Shown here one piece after another: positions 10,614 through 19,125 of a DNA stretch of 64,000 nt. Below the pieces are notes generated by a model. It was not told the DNA's origin. It saw only the letters and a program-made list of their open reading frames with translations, and made no database searches. Numbering within the stretch: position 1 is the stretch's first letter; each line of letters begins with the position of its first letter. A program made the position numbers and the translations under genes. The DNA lies in the NCBI RefSeq assembly GCF_014199415.1, contig NZ_JACIJN010000006.1, positions 62,001-126,000 on the forward strand. Direction: 5' to 3'. This DNA is from Sphingomonas endophytica (lineage in GTDB: Bacteria; Pseudomonadota; Alphaproteobacteria; Sphingomonadales; Sphingomonadaceae).

Positions 10614-11563
10614 TGCGTATGATGTTCCGTTTTCTGGCCGTTCTGCTGGCGCTCGTCGCGCTGCCCGCCGCCGCCGCGCCGAGCCTGCTGGAGGTCGACC
10701 AGCGACTCGCGGCGATCGCGTGGCGGCTGACCACCGCCAATGCGCCCCTGTGCCGCGAGCAACAGCCGGTGATCGGCGCGACGCTCCACGCCGCCGACCA
10801 ATATCCGACCGAGCTGCGCAGCGCCTTTGCCGCGCCGGTCGCGATCGAGCTGGTCGTGCCCGGCGCGCCCGCCGCACAGGCCGGGGTGCTCGCCAACGAC
10901 GGCGTCGTCGCGATCGACGCGCAGCCGCTGCCACCGGCGACGACGGGCGACGCGATGACCAGTGCGACCCGCGACGCCGCGCAGGCGAGGATCGCGGCGC
11001 TGCCGGTCGCCGCACCGATCGCGCTGACCGTGCGGCGCGACGGTGCGGTCAAACAGGTGACGATCCAGCCGCATGCCGGCTGCCGCGTCGAGTTCGAGGT
11101 GCTGACCGGCGCCAAGCTCGGCGCGTCCTCCGACGGCCATGTCGTGCAGGTCGGCGGGGCGCTGTTCGAGCGCTTTGCCGACGACCAGATCGCGGTCGTC
11201 GTCGCGCACGAACTGGCGCATGCGATCCTTCGCCACCGCATCCGGCTGGAGGCGGCGGGGGTCAAATGGGGGCTGCTGGCCGAATTCGGCCGCAACGCGC
11301 GGCTGTTTCGCCAGACCGAGACCGAGGCCGATCTGCTCGGCGCCTACCTGCTCCGCAATGCCGGCTGGGACCCGCATCTCGCGGTACGTTTCTGGCGCGA
11401 ATACGGCAGCAAGATCGACGGCGGCATGTTCCACAGCCGCACCCACCCGTCCGCCAAGGATCGCGCGGCGGCGATCGAACGCGAGCTGGCGACGATGCCG
11501 GCGAATGCGCCCTTGCCGTACCAGCCGCCGCTGTTGGCGCGAAGGGACGAAGGCCTCAACTAA
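10613..11563 (+). CDS. Secreted M48 family zinc metallopeptidase with PDZ-like segment
   Basis: A 316-aa protein with a signal peptide (MMFRFLAVLLALVALPAAAA). The middle (about residues 65-165) resembles a PDZ domain: AQAGVLANDGVVAIDAQPL. The protease motif HELAH is near residue 200, and the third zinc ligand is expected at the glutamate of ETEADLLGAYLL. This is the pattern of periplasmic BepA/LoiP-like M48 proteases involved in envelope quality control. The ATG at 10613 shares one base with the dctD-like stop; a GTG at 10610 and ATGs at 10619 and 10622 are alternatives. Whether it functions with the two-component system or is only co-transcribed is unclear. Confidence 0.83.
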
Positions 11564-11564
11564 C

Positions 11565-11652
11565 CGTCGCGCCGGACTTGATCCGGGGCCTCGTCCCTTC
11601 TTCCTCGACCCGCGACAAGAAAGCGGGGCCCCGGATCAAGTCCGGGGCGACG
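11565..11652. repeat. Palindromic repeat, GGACTTGATCCGG family
   Basis: An 88-bp element with long inverted ends: GCCGGACTTGATCCGGGGCC on the left and GGCCCCGGATCAAGTCCGG on the right, flanked by CGTCGC and GCGACG. It sits just after the M48 protease stop, between convergent genes. This family of near-palindromes occurs widely in alphaproteobacterial intergenic DNA (general knowledge). It would make a strong bidirectional hairpin and could end transcription from both sides. Confidence 0.83.
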
Positions 11653-11660
11653 ATGAAGCC

Positions 11661-11688
11661 GTCATTGCGAGCGCAGCGAAGCAATGAC
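11661..11688. repeat. Short palindromic repeat, GTCATTGCGAG family (short copy)
   Basis: A 28-bp hairpin-forming sequence: GTCATTGC at one end and GCAATGAC at the other, with GAGCGCAGCGAA between. It is a shortened relative of the longer element at 18915-18989, which starts with the same GTCATTGCGAG and contains the same AGCGAAGCAAT. It lies nine bases beyond a different palindromic repeat, so two repeat families are stacked here. Confidence 0.75.
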
Positions 11689-11697
11689 GTGTGGCCC

Positions 11698-12942
11698 TCA
11701 CGCCGCCGCGCGCAATTCCAGCCGGTCCCAGATCTCGACCAACGCGTCGGTCAGTTCGCGCATCATCGCCTCGCTATGCGCCGGCCCCGGCGTGAAGCGC
11801 AGCCGCTCGGCGCCGCGCGGCACGGTCGGGTAATTGATCGGCTGCACGTACACGCCATATTCGGCGAGCAGGATGTCGCTGATCTTCTTGGCCTTCACCG
11901 GGTCGCCGACCATCACCGGCACGATATGCGTCTCGCCCGCCATCACCGGCAGTCCCGCGTCGCGCAGCATCGCCTTCAGCGTCGCCGCCGCCGCCTGCTG
12001 CCCGTCGCGCTCGGCGCTCGACTGCTTGAGGTGCCGCACGCTCGCCAGCACGCCCGCGACCAGCACCGGCGACAGCGAGGTCGTGAAGATGAACCCCGGC
12101 GCATAGGAGCGGATCACGTCGACGATCGTGCGGTCGGCCGCGATATAGCCGCCCATCACCCCGAACGCCTTGCCCAGCGTCCCCTCGATGATCGTCAGCC
12201 GGTGCGCGACCCCGTCGCGCTCCGAGATACCGCCGCCGCGCGGGCCGTACATGCCGACCGCATGGACCTCGTCGAGATAGGTCAGCGCGTTATACTTGTC
12301 CGCCAGGTCGCAGATCGCCGCGATCGGCGCGATGTCGCCCTCCATCGAATAGACGCTCTCGAACGCGATCAGCTTCGGCGCGGCCGCATCGTCGGCGGCG
12401 AGCAGTTCCTCGAGATGCGCGAGGTCGTTGTGCCGGAACACGCGCTTCTCGCACCCCGAGTTGCGGATCCCCGCGATCATCGAGGCGTGGTTCAGCTCGT
12501 CGGAATAGATGATGCAGTTCGGCAGCACCTTGGCGAGCGTCGACAGCGTCGCCTCGTTCGAGACATAGCCGGAGGTGAACAGCAGCGCCGCCTGCTTGCC
12601 GTGCAGATCGGCCAGCTCGCCCTCGAGATCGACGTGATAATGCGTGTTGCCGCCGATGTTGCGCGTCCCGCCCGAGCCCGCGCCGACGTCGTGGAGCGCC
12701 TCCTCCATCGCCGCGATCACCTTGGGATGCTGGCCCATCGCGAGATAGTCGTTCGAGCACCAGACGGTGATCGGCTTCGGCCCGTTATGCCCGGCGAAGC
12801 ACCGCGCATTGGGGAACATGCCCTTGTTGCGCAGGATGTCGATGAACACGCGATACCGGCCTTCGGCATGAAGCCGGTCGATCGCCTGAGTGAACACGCG
12901 CGAATAATCGACGCCGCGCGCTTCGATGCTCTCCGTCTTCAT
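11698..12942 (-). CDS. hemA: 5-aminolevulinate synthase
   Basis: PLP enzyme (414 aa) that condenses glycine with succinyl-CoA to 5-aminolevulinate, the first step of tetrapyrrole synthesis in alphaproteobacteria. Family marks include [13 protein letters not shown], the glycine-rich [27 protein letters not shown], and the PLP lysine near Lys258 in [11 protein letters not shown]. Length is normal for ALAS. The ATG at 12942 gives the conserved opening [17 protein letters not shown]; the open frame upstream to 13029 has no similarity. Its stop lies nine bases from a palindromic repeat that separates it from the M48 protease gene. Confidence 0.96.
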   Translation of the reverse strand: MKTESIEARGVDYSRVFTQAIDRLHAEGRYRVFIDILRNKGMFPNARCFAGHNGPKPITVWCSNDYLAMGQHPKVIAAMEEALHDVGAGSGGTRNIGGNTHYHVDLEGELADLHGKQAALLFTSGYVSNEATLSTLAKVLPNCIIYSDELNHASMIAGIRNSGCEKRVFRHNDLAHLEELLAADDAAAPKLIAFESVYSMEGDIAPIAAICDLADKYNALTYLDEVHAVGMYGPRGGGISERDGVAHRLTIIEGTLGKAFGVMGGYIAADRTIVDVIRSYAPGFIFTTSLSPVLVAGVLASVRHLKQSSAERDGQQAAAATLKAMLRDAGLPVMAGETHIVPVMVGDPVKAKKISDILLAEYGVYVQPINYPTVPRGAERLRFTPGPAHSEAMMRELTDALVEIWDRLELRAAA

Positions 12943-13044
12943 GGTGCCCGCGATTACTCCCTCCGACCGGCGATGGCCAGCGCAGAACCGCATTCTCTCT
13001 GATCGAAAAGGGTGGACAAATTGCCCCACCCCTTGCCCTCGTGC

Positions 13045-13830
13045 CTACAGCGCCTCGACCCCCGCGAACCCCAGACCTGCCGCCAGCCGCCGCTCGGCGT
13101 CGCTGAGGCGCGTGAACACCAGCACGTCGTCCGCCTGCGCCGGCCACGCCTGTCCCTCGGTGAGATGCACGATCCGCCGCGCGATCCCGGGCCCGCCATC
13201 GACGAACCGCACCCCGTCCGGCGCGACCGCCGCCAGCTCCGCCTCCAGCAACGGGAAGTGCGTGCAGGCATTGACGATCACGTCGATCGCCGCCCCGCGC
13301 GGCTGCGCGAACAGCCCGTCCAGCTCGCGCGCCAGCGCCGCCGGATCGGGCGGCGTCCCCGCCAGCTTCGCCTCCGCGATCTCGACCAGCGCCGCCGAGC
13401 CATGGCGCAGCACCGTGCAGTCGCTAGCGAACCGCGCCGCCAGATCGTCGACATACGGCTGGCGCACCGTCGCCGCCGTCCCCAGCACGCCGATCACCCG
13501 CGACCGGCTCATCGCCGCCGCCGGCTTGATCGCCGGCACCGTGCCGACCACGCCGACGTCGAGGGCGGCGCGCACCGCCGCCAGCGCGATCGTCGACGCG
13601 GTGTTGCACGCGATCACCACCAGCCGCGGTCGATAACGCTCGACCAGCCGCCCGAGCAGCGCCGGCACCCGCGCCGCGATCTCCGCCTCGCTGCGCGTGC
13701 CGTACGGGAAGCCGGCCGAATCGGCGGCGTAGACGATCGGCGCATCCGGCAGCAGCGCGCGCGTCGGCGCGACCACCGACAGCCCGCCGACGCCGGAATC
13801 GAAGAACAGGATCGGTGCGGTTTCAATCAC
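13045..13830 (-). CDS. murI: Glutamate racemase
   Basis: Cofactor-independent racemase making D-glutamate for peptidoglycan, 261 aa. The two catalytic cysteines lie in ACNTAST (near residue 75) and NACTHFPLL (near residue 190), with the usual opening FFDSGVGGLSV. I favour the GTG at 13830 (VIETAPILFFDSG); an ATG at 13860 adds ten residues but would overlap the divergent plsY leader. It is followed 102 bases later by hemA on the same strand. Confidence 0.94.
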   Translation of the reverse strand: MIETAPILFFDSGVGGLSVVAPTRALLPDAPIVYAADSAGFPYGTRSEAEIAARVPALLGRLVERYRPRLVVIACNTASTIALAAVRAALDVGVVGTVPAIKPAAAMSRSRVIGVLGTAATVRQPYVDDLAARFASDCTVLRHGSAALVEIAEAKLAGTPPDPAALARELDGLFAQPRGAAIDVIVNACTHFPLLEAELAAVAPDGVRFVDGGPGIARRIVHLTEGQAWPAQADDVLVFTRLSDAERRLAAGLGFAGVEAL

Positions 13831-13887
13831 ACCGCCACTTAGTCCGTATCGATGATGCACGGCAACGCTGCCGGTGGCGTACCCGAA

Positions 13888-14586
13888 ATGTTTCGGCTAA
13901 AGCTCGAGTTCGAGGGGAATCGAACACTGCCGACCGAGATCATCTGGATTGCGCCGGCCGCGGCCTTGCTGATCGGCTATCTGCTGGGGTCGATCCCGTT
14001 CGGCGTCGTGCTGACGCGGCTGACCGGTGCGGGCGACCTGCGCCAGATCGGCTCGGGCAATATCGGCGCCACCAACGTGCTGCGCACCGGGCGCAAGGGG
14101 CTGGCGGCGGCGACGTTGCTGCTCGATCTCGCCAAGGGGCTGGTGGCGGTGCTGCTGGTCGCGTGGCTGTGGCCCGGCGAACAACCGCTGGCGGCGGCCG
14201 GCGCGCTGATCGGCCATTGTTATCCCGTCTGGCTGCGCTTCCGCGGCGGCAAGGGCGTCGCGACGCTGATGGGCGTCGCGCTCGGGCTCGGCTGGCCGCT
14301 CGGGCTGGTGTTCGCGATCCTGTGGCTCGGGCTGCTCGCGGCGACGCGCGTTTCGTCGCTGGCCGGGATGGCAGCGGCGATCAGCACCCCGGTCACCGCC
14401 GCGATCCTCGGCGATTTCGATCTCGTGCCGCTGCTGCTCGCGCTCGCCGCGATCGTGCTGTGGAAGCACCGCGCCAATATCGCACGGCTGGTCGACGGTA
14501 CCGAGCCGCGCGTCGGCGGCGCGAAGCCCGCACCGGCCGACGCCGATGCGGCGGGGACGCCGGTGGATGACGGCATCGGTGGATGA
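13888..14586 (+). CDS. plsY: Acyl-phosphate glycerol-3-phosphate acyltransferase PlsY
   Basis: Integral membrane acyltransferase that makes lysophosphatidic acid from acyl-phosphate, the first step of phospholipid synthesis. PlsY motifs are all visible: LLGSIPFGVVLTR, GSGNIGATNVLRTG, GHCYPVWLRFRGGKGVATLMG and WKHRANIARL. About five membrane segments are predicted. The start is uncertain: ATGs at 13852 and 13888 both lack a clear ribosome site and give a non-conserved N-terminal extension. A GAGGGG motif at 13910-13916 would fit a non-AUG start nearer TEIIWIAP. A Pro/Ala-rich C-terminal tail overlaps dprA by about 20 bases. Confidence 0.92.
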   Translation: MFRLKLEFEGNRTLPTEIIWIAPAAALLIGYLLGSIPFGVVLTRLTGAGDLRQIGSGNIGATNVLRTGRKGLAAATLLLDLAKGLVAVLLVAWLWPGEQPLAAAGALIGHCYPVWLRFRGGKGVATLMGVALGLGWPLGLVFAILWLGLLAATRVSSLAGMAAAISTPVTAAILGDFDLVPLLLALAAIVLWKHRANIARLVDGTEPRVGGAKPAPADADAAGTPVDDGIGG

Positions 14587-15661
14587 CACGATCGCGCGGC
14601 TGCGGCTGATCCGCACGCCGTCGATCGGGCCGGTCAGCTATCGCCAGTTGCTCGCGCGCTTTGGCAGCGCGGCGGCGGCGCTCGATGCCTTGCCCGATCT
14701 CGCGCGGCGTGGCGGCGGCCGCGTGCCGCCCCCCCCGCCGCTTGCCGCGGTCGAACGCGAGCGGCAATTGGTCGAGCGGCTCGGCGCGCGGCTGCTGTTC
14801 CTCGGCGACCCCGATTATCCCGCCCTGCTCGCCGAGGTCGACAACGCCCCCGCGGTGCTGACCGTGCGCGGCGACCTGTCGCTGGTGCGGCGCACGGCAG
14901 TGGCGTTGGTCGGCGCGCGCAACGCTTCGGCCGCGGCGTGCCGCTTTGCGCGCGGGCTCGCGCAGGACCTCGCCGGCGAGGGGGCAAGCGTCGTCTCCGG
15001 GCTGGCGCGCGGGATCGACACCGCGGCGCACGAGGGCGCGGGCACGGCGACGATCGCGGTGATCGCGGGCGGGATCGACGTCGTCTATCCGCCGGAAAAC
15101 GAAGCGCTGCAGCAGCGAATCGCCACCGAGGCGCTGCTGATCGCCGAAATGCCGCCCGGCACCGAGCCGCGCGCACGCCACTTCCCACACCGCAACCGCA
15201 TCATCGCCGGACTGGCGCTGGGGACGGTGGTGGTCGAGGCCGCGCCGCAATCGGGGTCGCTCATCACGGCGCGGCTGGCGGGCGAACAAGGTCGCGAGGT
15301 GATGGCGGTGCCGGGCCATCCGTCCGATCCGCGCGCGCAGGGCTGCAACGCATTGATCCGCGATGGCGCGACGCTGATCCAGAACGCCGCCGATGTGCTC
15401 GAACAGCTCCGCCCGATCGACGCCCGCGCCGCGGTTCGCGCGCATACGCCGGCATGGGGCGCTCCCCCGCCCGAGGACGCCAGCGATATGGACCGCGCCC
15501 GCATCGATTCGCTGCTCGGCCCGGTCCCGGTCGCGGTCGACGAACTGGTCCGCCAGTCCGGCTGCGCCCCGGCGGTGGTGCAGATGGTGCTGCTGGAACT
15601 CGAACTCGCGGGCCGACTCGAACGCCACGCGGGCGGACGGGTGAGTCTGCCGTGCCGCTAG
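14567..15661 (+). CDS. dprA: DNA-processing protein DprA
   Basis: A 364-aa protein that loads RecA on incoming single-stranded DNA during natural transformation. It has an N-terminal SAM-like region (residues 1-75), the Rossmann core (VALVGARNAS, SGLARGIDTAAH, EMPPGTEPRARHFPHRNRIIAGL, EAAPQSGSLITA, VPGHPSDPRAQGCN), and a C-terminal winged-helix-like domain (about 305-360). An eight-C tract at 14729-14736 encodes a run of prolines in the linker before the Rossmann fold. It overlaps the plsY end, so the two are co-transcribed, and its stop overlaps the convergent gene at 15658. Confidence 0.94.
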   Translation: MTASVDDTIARLRLIRTPSIGPVSYRQLLARFGSAAAALDALPDLARRGGGRVPPPPPLAAVERERQLVERLGARLLFLGDPDYPALLAEVDNAPAVLTVRGDLSLVRRTAVALVGARNASAAACRFARGLAQDLAGEGASVVSGLARGIDTAAHEGAGTATIAVIAGGIDVVYPPENEALQQRIATEALLIAEMPPGTEPRARHFPHRNRIIAGLALGTVVVEAAPQSGSLITARLAGEQGREVMAVPGHPSDPRAQGCNALIRDGATLIQNAADVLEQLRPIDARAAVRAHTPAWGAPPPEDASDMDRARIDSLLGPVPVAVDELVRQSGCAPAVVQMVLLELELAGRLERHAGGRVSLPCR

Positions 15662-16239
15662 AGAGGCTTGCCGACCGCTCCGCCCCGCAGCGTTCCACAG
15701 CGTCCGCTTTGATCGGTTTCGCCGCAAAAGGAGAGCGACGACAGCGCCTTCGTCGCCCATGCGATGTCGTCCGCGGCCGGTACCCGCCGCATCGCTGCCT
15801 GCACCATCGTGATCGAGCGATCCCCCTGCACGGCGCGCGCGAACATCGTCTCCGCCTTGCCGGTCTGCGGGTTGCGGGGGCAATCGACCCGAATCGTCGC
15901 ACCGTCACGTCCGTCCAGAGGTGTCGCTTCGATCGGCGAGGACGTTGCTCCAGCGCAGGCGCCTTCCATCCCGTTCGCGAGCATCCGCAAAACGCCCGTC
16001 GGCGTGAGTCCCATCCGCCACGGCAAGGTCTGCACGGTCAACATCCGGGTCCAGCTCTGGACGTTCTCTCCGCGCGGGACGAATTCGCGCATGGTTGGGT
16101 CGCGCGGGTTGATCCACCCCAATACCATTCCAGCGTTGGCCGTCGGCGCAAGAAATTCGCCCTGCCATTCCGTGCTGCTTGCCTGCGACATCGCGACACT
16201 GCCTGTCATCAGCGCGACGGCCGCCACTATCCTGAACAT
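15658..16239 (-). CDS. Hypothetical secreted protein
   Basis: A 193-aa protein with a clear signal peptide (MFRIVAAVALMTGSVAMSQA). I do not recognise a domain. The mature part has at least three cysteines (GACAG, VDCPRN, FCGETDQSGRCG), suggesting disulfides in the periplasm. Its stop overlaps the dprA stop as CTAG in a convergent arrangement. The intergenic region of 84 bases to topA must hold divergent promoters. Codon use matches its neighbours. Confidence 0.7.
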   Translation of the reverse strand: MFRIVAAVALMTGSVAMSQASSTEWQGEFLAPTANAGMVLGWINPRDPTMREFVPRGENVQSWTRMLTVQTLPWRMGLTPTGVLRMLANGMEGACAGATSSPIEATPLDGRDGATIRVDCPRNPQTGKAETMFARAVQGDRSITMVQAAMRRVPAADDIAWATKALSSLSFCGETDQSGRCGTLRGGAVGKPL

Positions 16240-16323
16240 GTTCCCCCCTTGCCGAAGCGCTTGACGCTTCGTCGAACGCCAACCACCCTCGTGCGTACGT
16301 ATGAGGCTTCCTAGTTAGGCACA

Positions 16324-18891
16324 ATGCAGCTCGTCATCGTCGAATCGCCCGCCAAGGCCAAAACCATCGAGAAGTATCTCGGCTCGGACTATCGCGTCCT
16401 CGCCAGCTACGGCCACGTCCGCGACCTGCCGCCACGCGACGGCTCCGTGAACCCCGACGAGGGGTTCGCGATGGAGTGGGAAAACTACGCCGACAAGACC
16501 AAGCAGCTCAAGGCGATCGCCGATCTCGCCAAGACCGCCGACCGCCTGATCCTCGCCACCGACCCCGATCGCGAGGGCGAGGCGATTTCGTGGCACGTCC
16601 AGGAGGTGCTCGCCAAGCGCAAGGCGCTGCCCAAGGACGTCCAGCGCGTCACCTTCAACGCGATCACCAAACAGGCGGTGACGCAGGCGATGCAGGCGCC
16701 GCGCGATCTCGATACCGACCTGATCGACGCATACCGGGCGCGCCGCGCGCTCGACTATCTGGTCGGCTTCACGCTCTCGCCGGTGCTGTGGCGCAAGCTG
16801 CCCGGCGCCAAGTCGGCGGGGCGCGTCCAGTCGGTGGCGCTGCGGCTGATCGTCGATCGCGAACGCGAGATCGAGGCGTTCCGCGCGCAGGAATATTGGT
16901 CGGTCATCGCGAGCATGGAGCAGGACGGCACGCCGTTCGCCGCGCGGCTGGTGCAATGGCAGGGCAAGAAGCTCGACCGCCTGTCGATCGGCAACGAGGG
17001 CGACGCCCTCAAGGCCAAGGCCGATGTCGAGGCCGGCAATTTCTCGGTCCAGTCGGTCGAGACCAAGCCCGCGACGCGCAACCCGCCGCCGCCCTTCACC
17101 ACCTCGACGCTCCAGCAGGAGGCGGCGCGCAAGCTCGGCTTCTCCGCCGATCACACGATGCGGATCGCGCAGCAGCTCTACGAGGATGGCGCGATCACCT
17201 ATATGCGGACCGACGGCGTGCAGATGGACGGCAGCGCCATCTCCGCCGCGCGTGCCGCGATCGCGGATCGCTACGACGGCGGCTATGTGCCGGACAAGCC
17301 GCGCCAGTATCAGACCAAGGCCAAGAATGCGCAGGAAGCGCACGAGGCGATCCGCCCGACCGATTTTTCGAAGGACCGCGTCGGCTCGGGCGACCATGCC
17401 CGGCTCTACGATCTGGTGTGGAAGCGCGCGCTCGCGTCGCAGATGGCCTCGGCGCGGATGGAGCGCACCACGATCGAGCTGGCCGACGGCACCGGGCGCA
17501 ACGTGCTGCGCGCGACCGGTCAGGTCGTGCTCTTCCCCGGCTATCTCGCGCTTTACGAGGAAGGGCAGGACGATTCGCAGGATGAGGACGCCAAGCGCCT
17601 GCCGCGGATGCGCGAGGGCGACAGCCCGGCCAAGAAGGACATCGTAGCCGAGCAGCATTTCACCCAGCCGCCGCCGCGCTTTTCCGAAGCGTCGCTGGTC
17701 AAGCGGATGGAAGAATTGGGGATCGGTCGCCCGTCGACCTATGCCTCGATCATCAAGACGCTCAAGGACCGCGCCTATGTGCGTGTCGAGAAGAACCGCT
17801 TCTTCGCCGAGGAGAGCGGGCGACTGGTGACGGCGTTCCTCGAGCGGTTCTTCGAGAAATATGTCGGCTTCGACTTCACCGCCGAGCTGGAGGAGGAGCT
17901 GGACGACGTGTCCGGCGGCCGCGCGCAATGGCAGGCGGTGCTGGAGGCGTTCTGGCGCGACTTCAAGCCGCGCACCGCCGAGGTGATGGAGCAGAAGCCG
18001 AGCGAGGTCACCGCCGCGCTCGACCAGTTCCTCGCGCCATACCTGTTCCCCGAAAAGGCCGATGGCAGCGACCCGCGGCTGTGCCCGGCGTGCCATGCCG
18101 GGCAGCTTGCGTTGCGCGGCGGCAAGTTCGGCGCGTTCATCGCGTGCAGCAACTATCCCGACTGCAAGTTCACGCGCCGCTTCGCGCAGGGCGGCGATGC
18201 GGCGGCGGAGGATGCCGGGCCGGAGACGCTCGGGCAGGATCCCGACACCGGGCTGCCGGTCGAGCGCAAGAGCGGGCGTTTCGGCCCGTACATCCAGCTT
18301 GGTGAGGGCAAGGAGGCGAAGCGCGCGTCGATCCCCAAGGACATCGGCGAACTCGATTTCGAGATGGCGCTGCGTTTGTTGAACCTTCCGCGCACGATCG
18401 GGCAACATCCGGAGACGGGTCTGCTCATCAATGCCAGCATCGGCCGCTATGGGCCGTACCTCGTGCACGACGGCAAATATGCGCGACTTTCGTCAACATC
18501 GGAGGTGTTCGAAACCGGCATGAACGCCGCGGTGGTCAAGCTGGCCGAGGCGGCGGCGGGGGGCGGTCGCCCGGCCCGTGGCGCGGCGCGGGCGCCGCTC
18601 AAGGTGCTGGGGGCTCACCCACGCACCGAGGCGGAGATCAAGCTGATGGAGGGCCGCTACGGTCCCTATGTCACGGACGGCACGACCAATGCCACGCTGC
18701 CGAAGACGATCGCCCCGGACCAGCTGACGCTGGAGGAAGCCGCGCAACTGCTCGACGACCGCGCGGCGGCAGGGCCGTCGAAAGCGAAGAAGAAGGCGCC
18801 GGCAAAGAAGGCGGCGGCGAAGAAGCCCGCCACGGAGAAGAAACCCGCGGCAAAGAAGGCACCTACCAAGAAAGCCGCGGCAAAGGCGTAG
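16324..18891 (+). CDS. topA: DNA topoisomerase I
   Basis: Type IA topoisomerase (855 aa) that relaxes negative supercoils. The TOPRIM domain opens with VIVESPAKAKTIEKYLG and contains DPDREGEAISWH. The catalytic tyrosine is Tyr293 in ITYMRTDGVQ. After the core there is one four-cysteine zinc ribbon (CPACHAG...CSNYPDC, near residues 585-615), then three degenerate topo-C repeats with GRFGPYIQ, GRYGPYLV and GRYGPYVT. The last 35 residues are a Lys/Ala/Pro-rich basic tail (KKAPAKKAAAKK), typical of alphaproteobacterial and actinobacterial TopA and likely to bind DNA. Confidence 0.97.
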   Translation: MQLVIVESPAKAKTIEKYLGSDYRVLASYGHVRDLPPRDGSVNPDEGFAMEWENYADKTKQLKAIADLAKTADRLILATDPDREGEAISWHVQEVLAKRKALPKDVQRVTFNAITKQAVTQAMQAPRDLDTDLIDAYRARRALDYLVGFTLSPVLWRKLPGAKSAGRVQSVALRLIVDREREIEAFRAQEYWSVIASMEQDGTPFAARLVQWQGKKLDRLSIGNEGDALKAKADVEAGNFSVQSVETKPATRNPPPPFTTSTLQQEAARKLGFSADHTMRIAQQLYEDGAITYMRTDGVQMDGSAISAARAAIADRYDGGYVPDKPRQYQTKAKNAQEAHEAIRPTDFSKDRVGSGDHARLYDLVWKRALASQMASARMERTTIELADGTGRNVLRATGQVVLFPGYLALYEEGQDDSQDEDAKRLPRMREGDSPAKKDIVAEQHFTQPPPRFSEASLVKRMEELGIGRPSTYASIIKTLKDRAYVRVEKNRFFAEESGRLVTAFLERFFEKYVGFDFTAELEEELDDVSGGRAQWQAVLEAFWRDFKPRTAEVMEQKPSEVTAALDQFLAPYLFPEKADGSDPRLCPACHAGQLALRGGKFGAFIACSNYPDCKFTRRFAQGGDAAAEDAGPETLGQDPDTGLPVERKSGRFGPYIQLGEGKEAKRASIPKDIGELDFEMALRLLNLPRTIGQHPETGLLINASIGRYGPYLVHDGKYARLSSTSEVFETGMNAAVVKLAEAAAGGGRPARGAARAPLKVLGAHPRTEAEIKLMEGRYGPYVTDGTTNATLPKTIAPDQLTLEEAAQLLDDRAAAGPSKAKKKAPAKKAAAKKPATEKKPAAKKAPTKKAAAKA

Positions 18892-18914
18892 ACGTCAACT
18901 CGTCGCCCCATACC

Positions 18915-18989
18915 GTCATTGCGAGTGTAGCGAAGCAATCCAGGGCGTCCTGGTCCGTCGCTGGATTGCTTCGCTACGCTCGCAATGAC
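18915..18989. repeat. Palindromic repeat, GTCATTGCGAG family (long copy)
   Basis: A 75-bp near-perfect palindrome downstream of topA. Its arms are GTCATTGCGAGTGTAGCGAA and its inverse, meeting at a CCAGGGCGTCCTGG-like centre. It is related to the shorter copy at 11661-11688. It lies between the convergent topA and GH130 genes and could serve as a shared terminator. The 136 bases that follow, up to 19125, contain further GC-rich inverted sequence (GCCGCCGGC, CCGCGGCGG) but no gene. Confidence 0.82.
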
Positions 18990-19125
18990 GGAGGGACAAA
19001 GTCCGACGGCAAAGCCGCCGGCCTCACGTCGGACGGGTTCGGCGAGGCCGACCCGCCGGCCGGACCGGTCGCTGCGCGGCCGCTTGGTCGCACACCGCCG
19101 CGGGCGTAGCCGCGGCGGCGACCGG

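Noticed and set aside
13900..13930. A GTTCGATTCCC-like sequence on the minus strand resembling a tRNA T-arm
   Set aside because: There is no matching acceptor stem, D-arm or anticodon arm around it, and it lies at the start of plsY.
18990..19125. A coding extension or small gene after topA
   Set aside because: Only GC-rich inverted sequence and short frames without motifs; probably terminator or repeat remnants.
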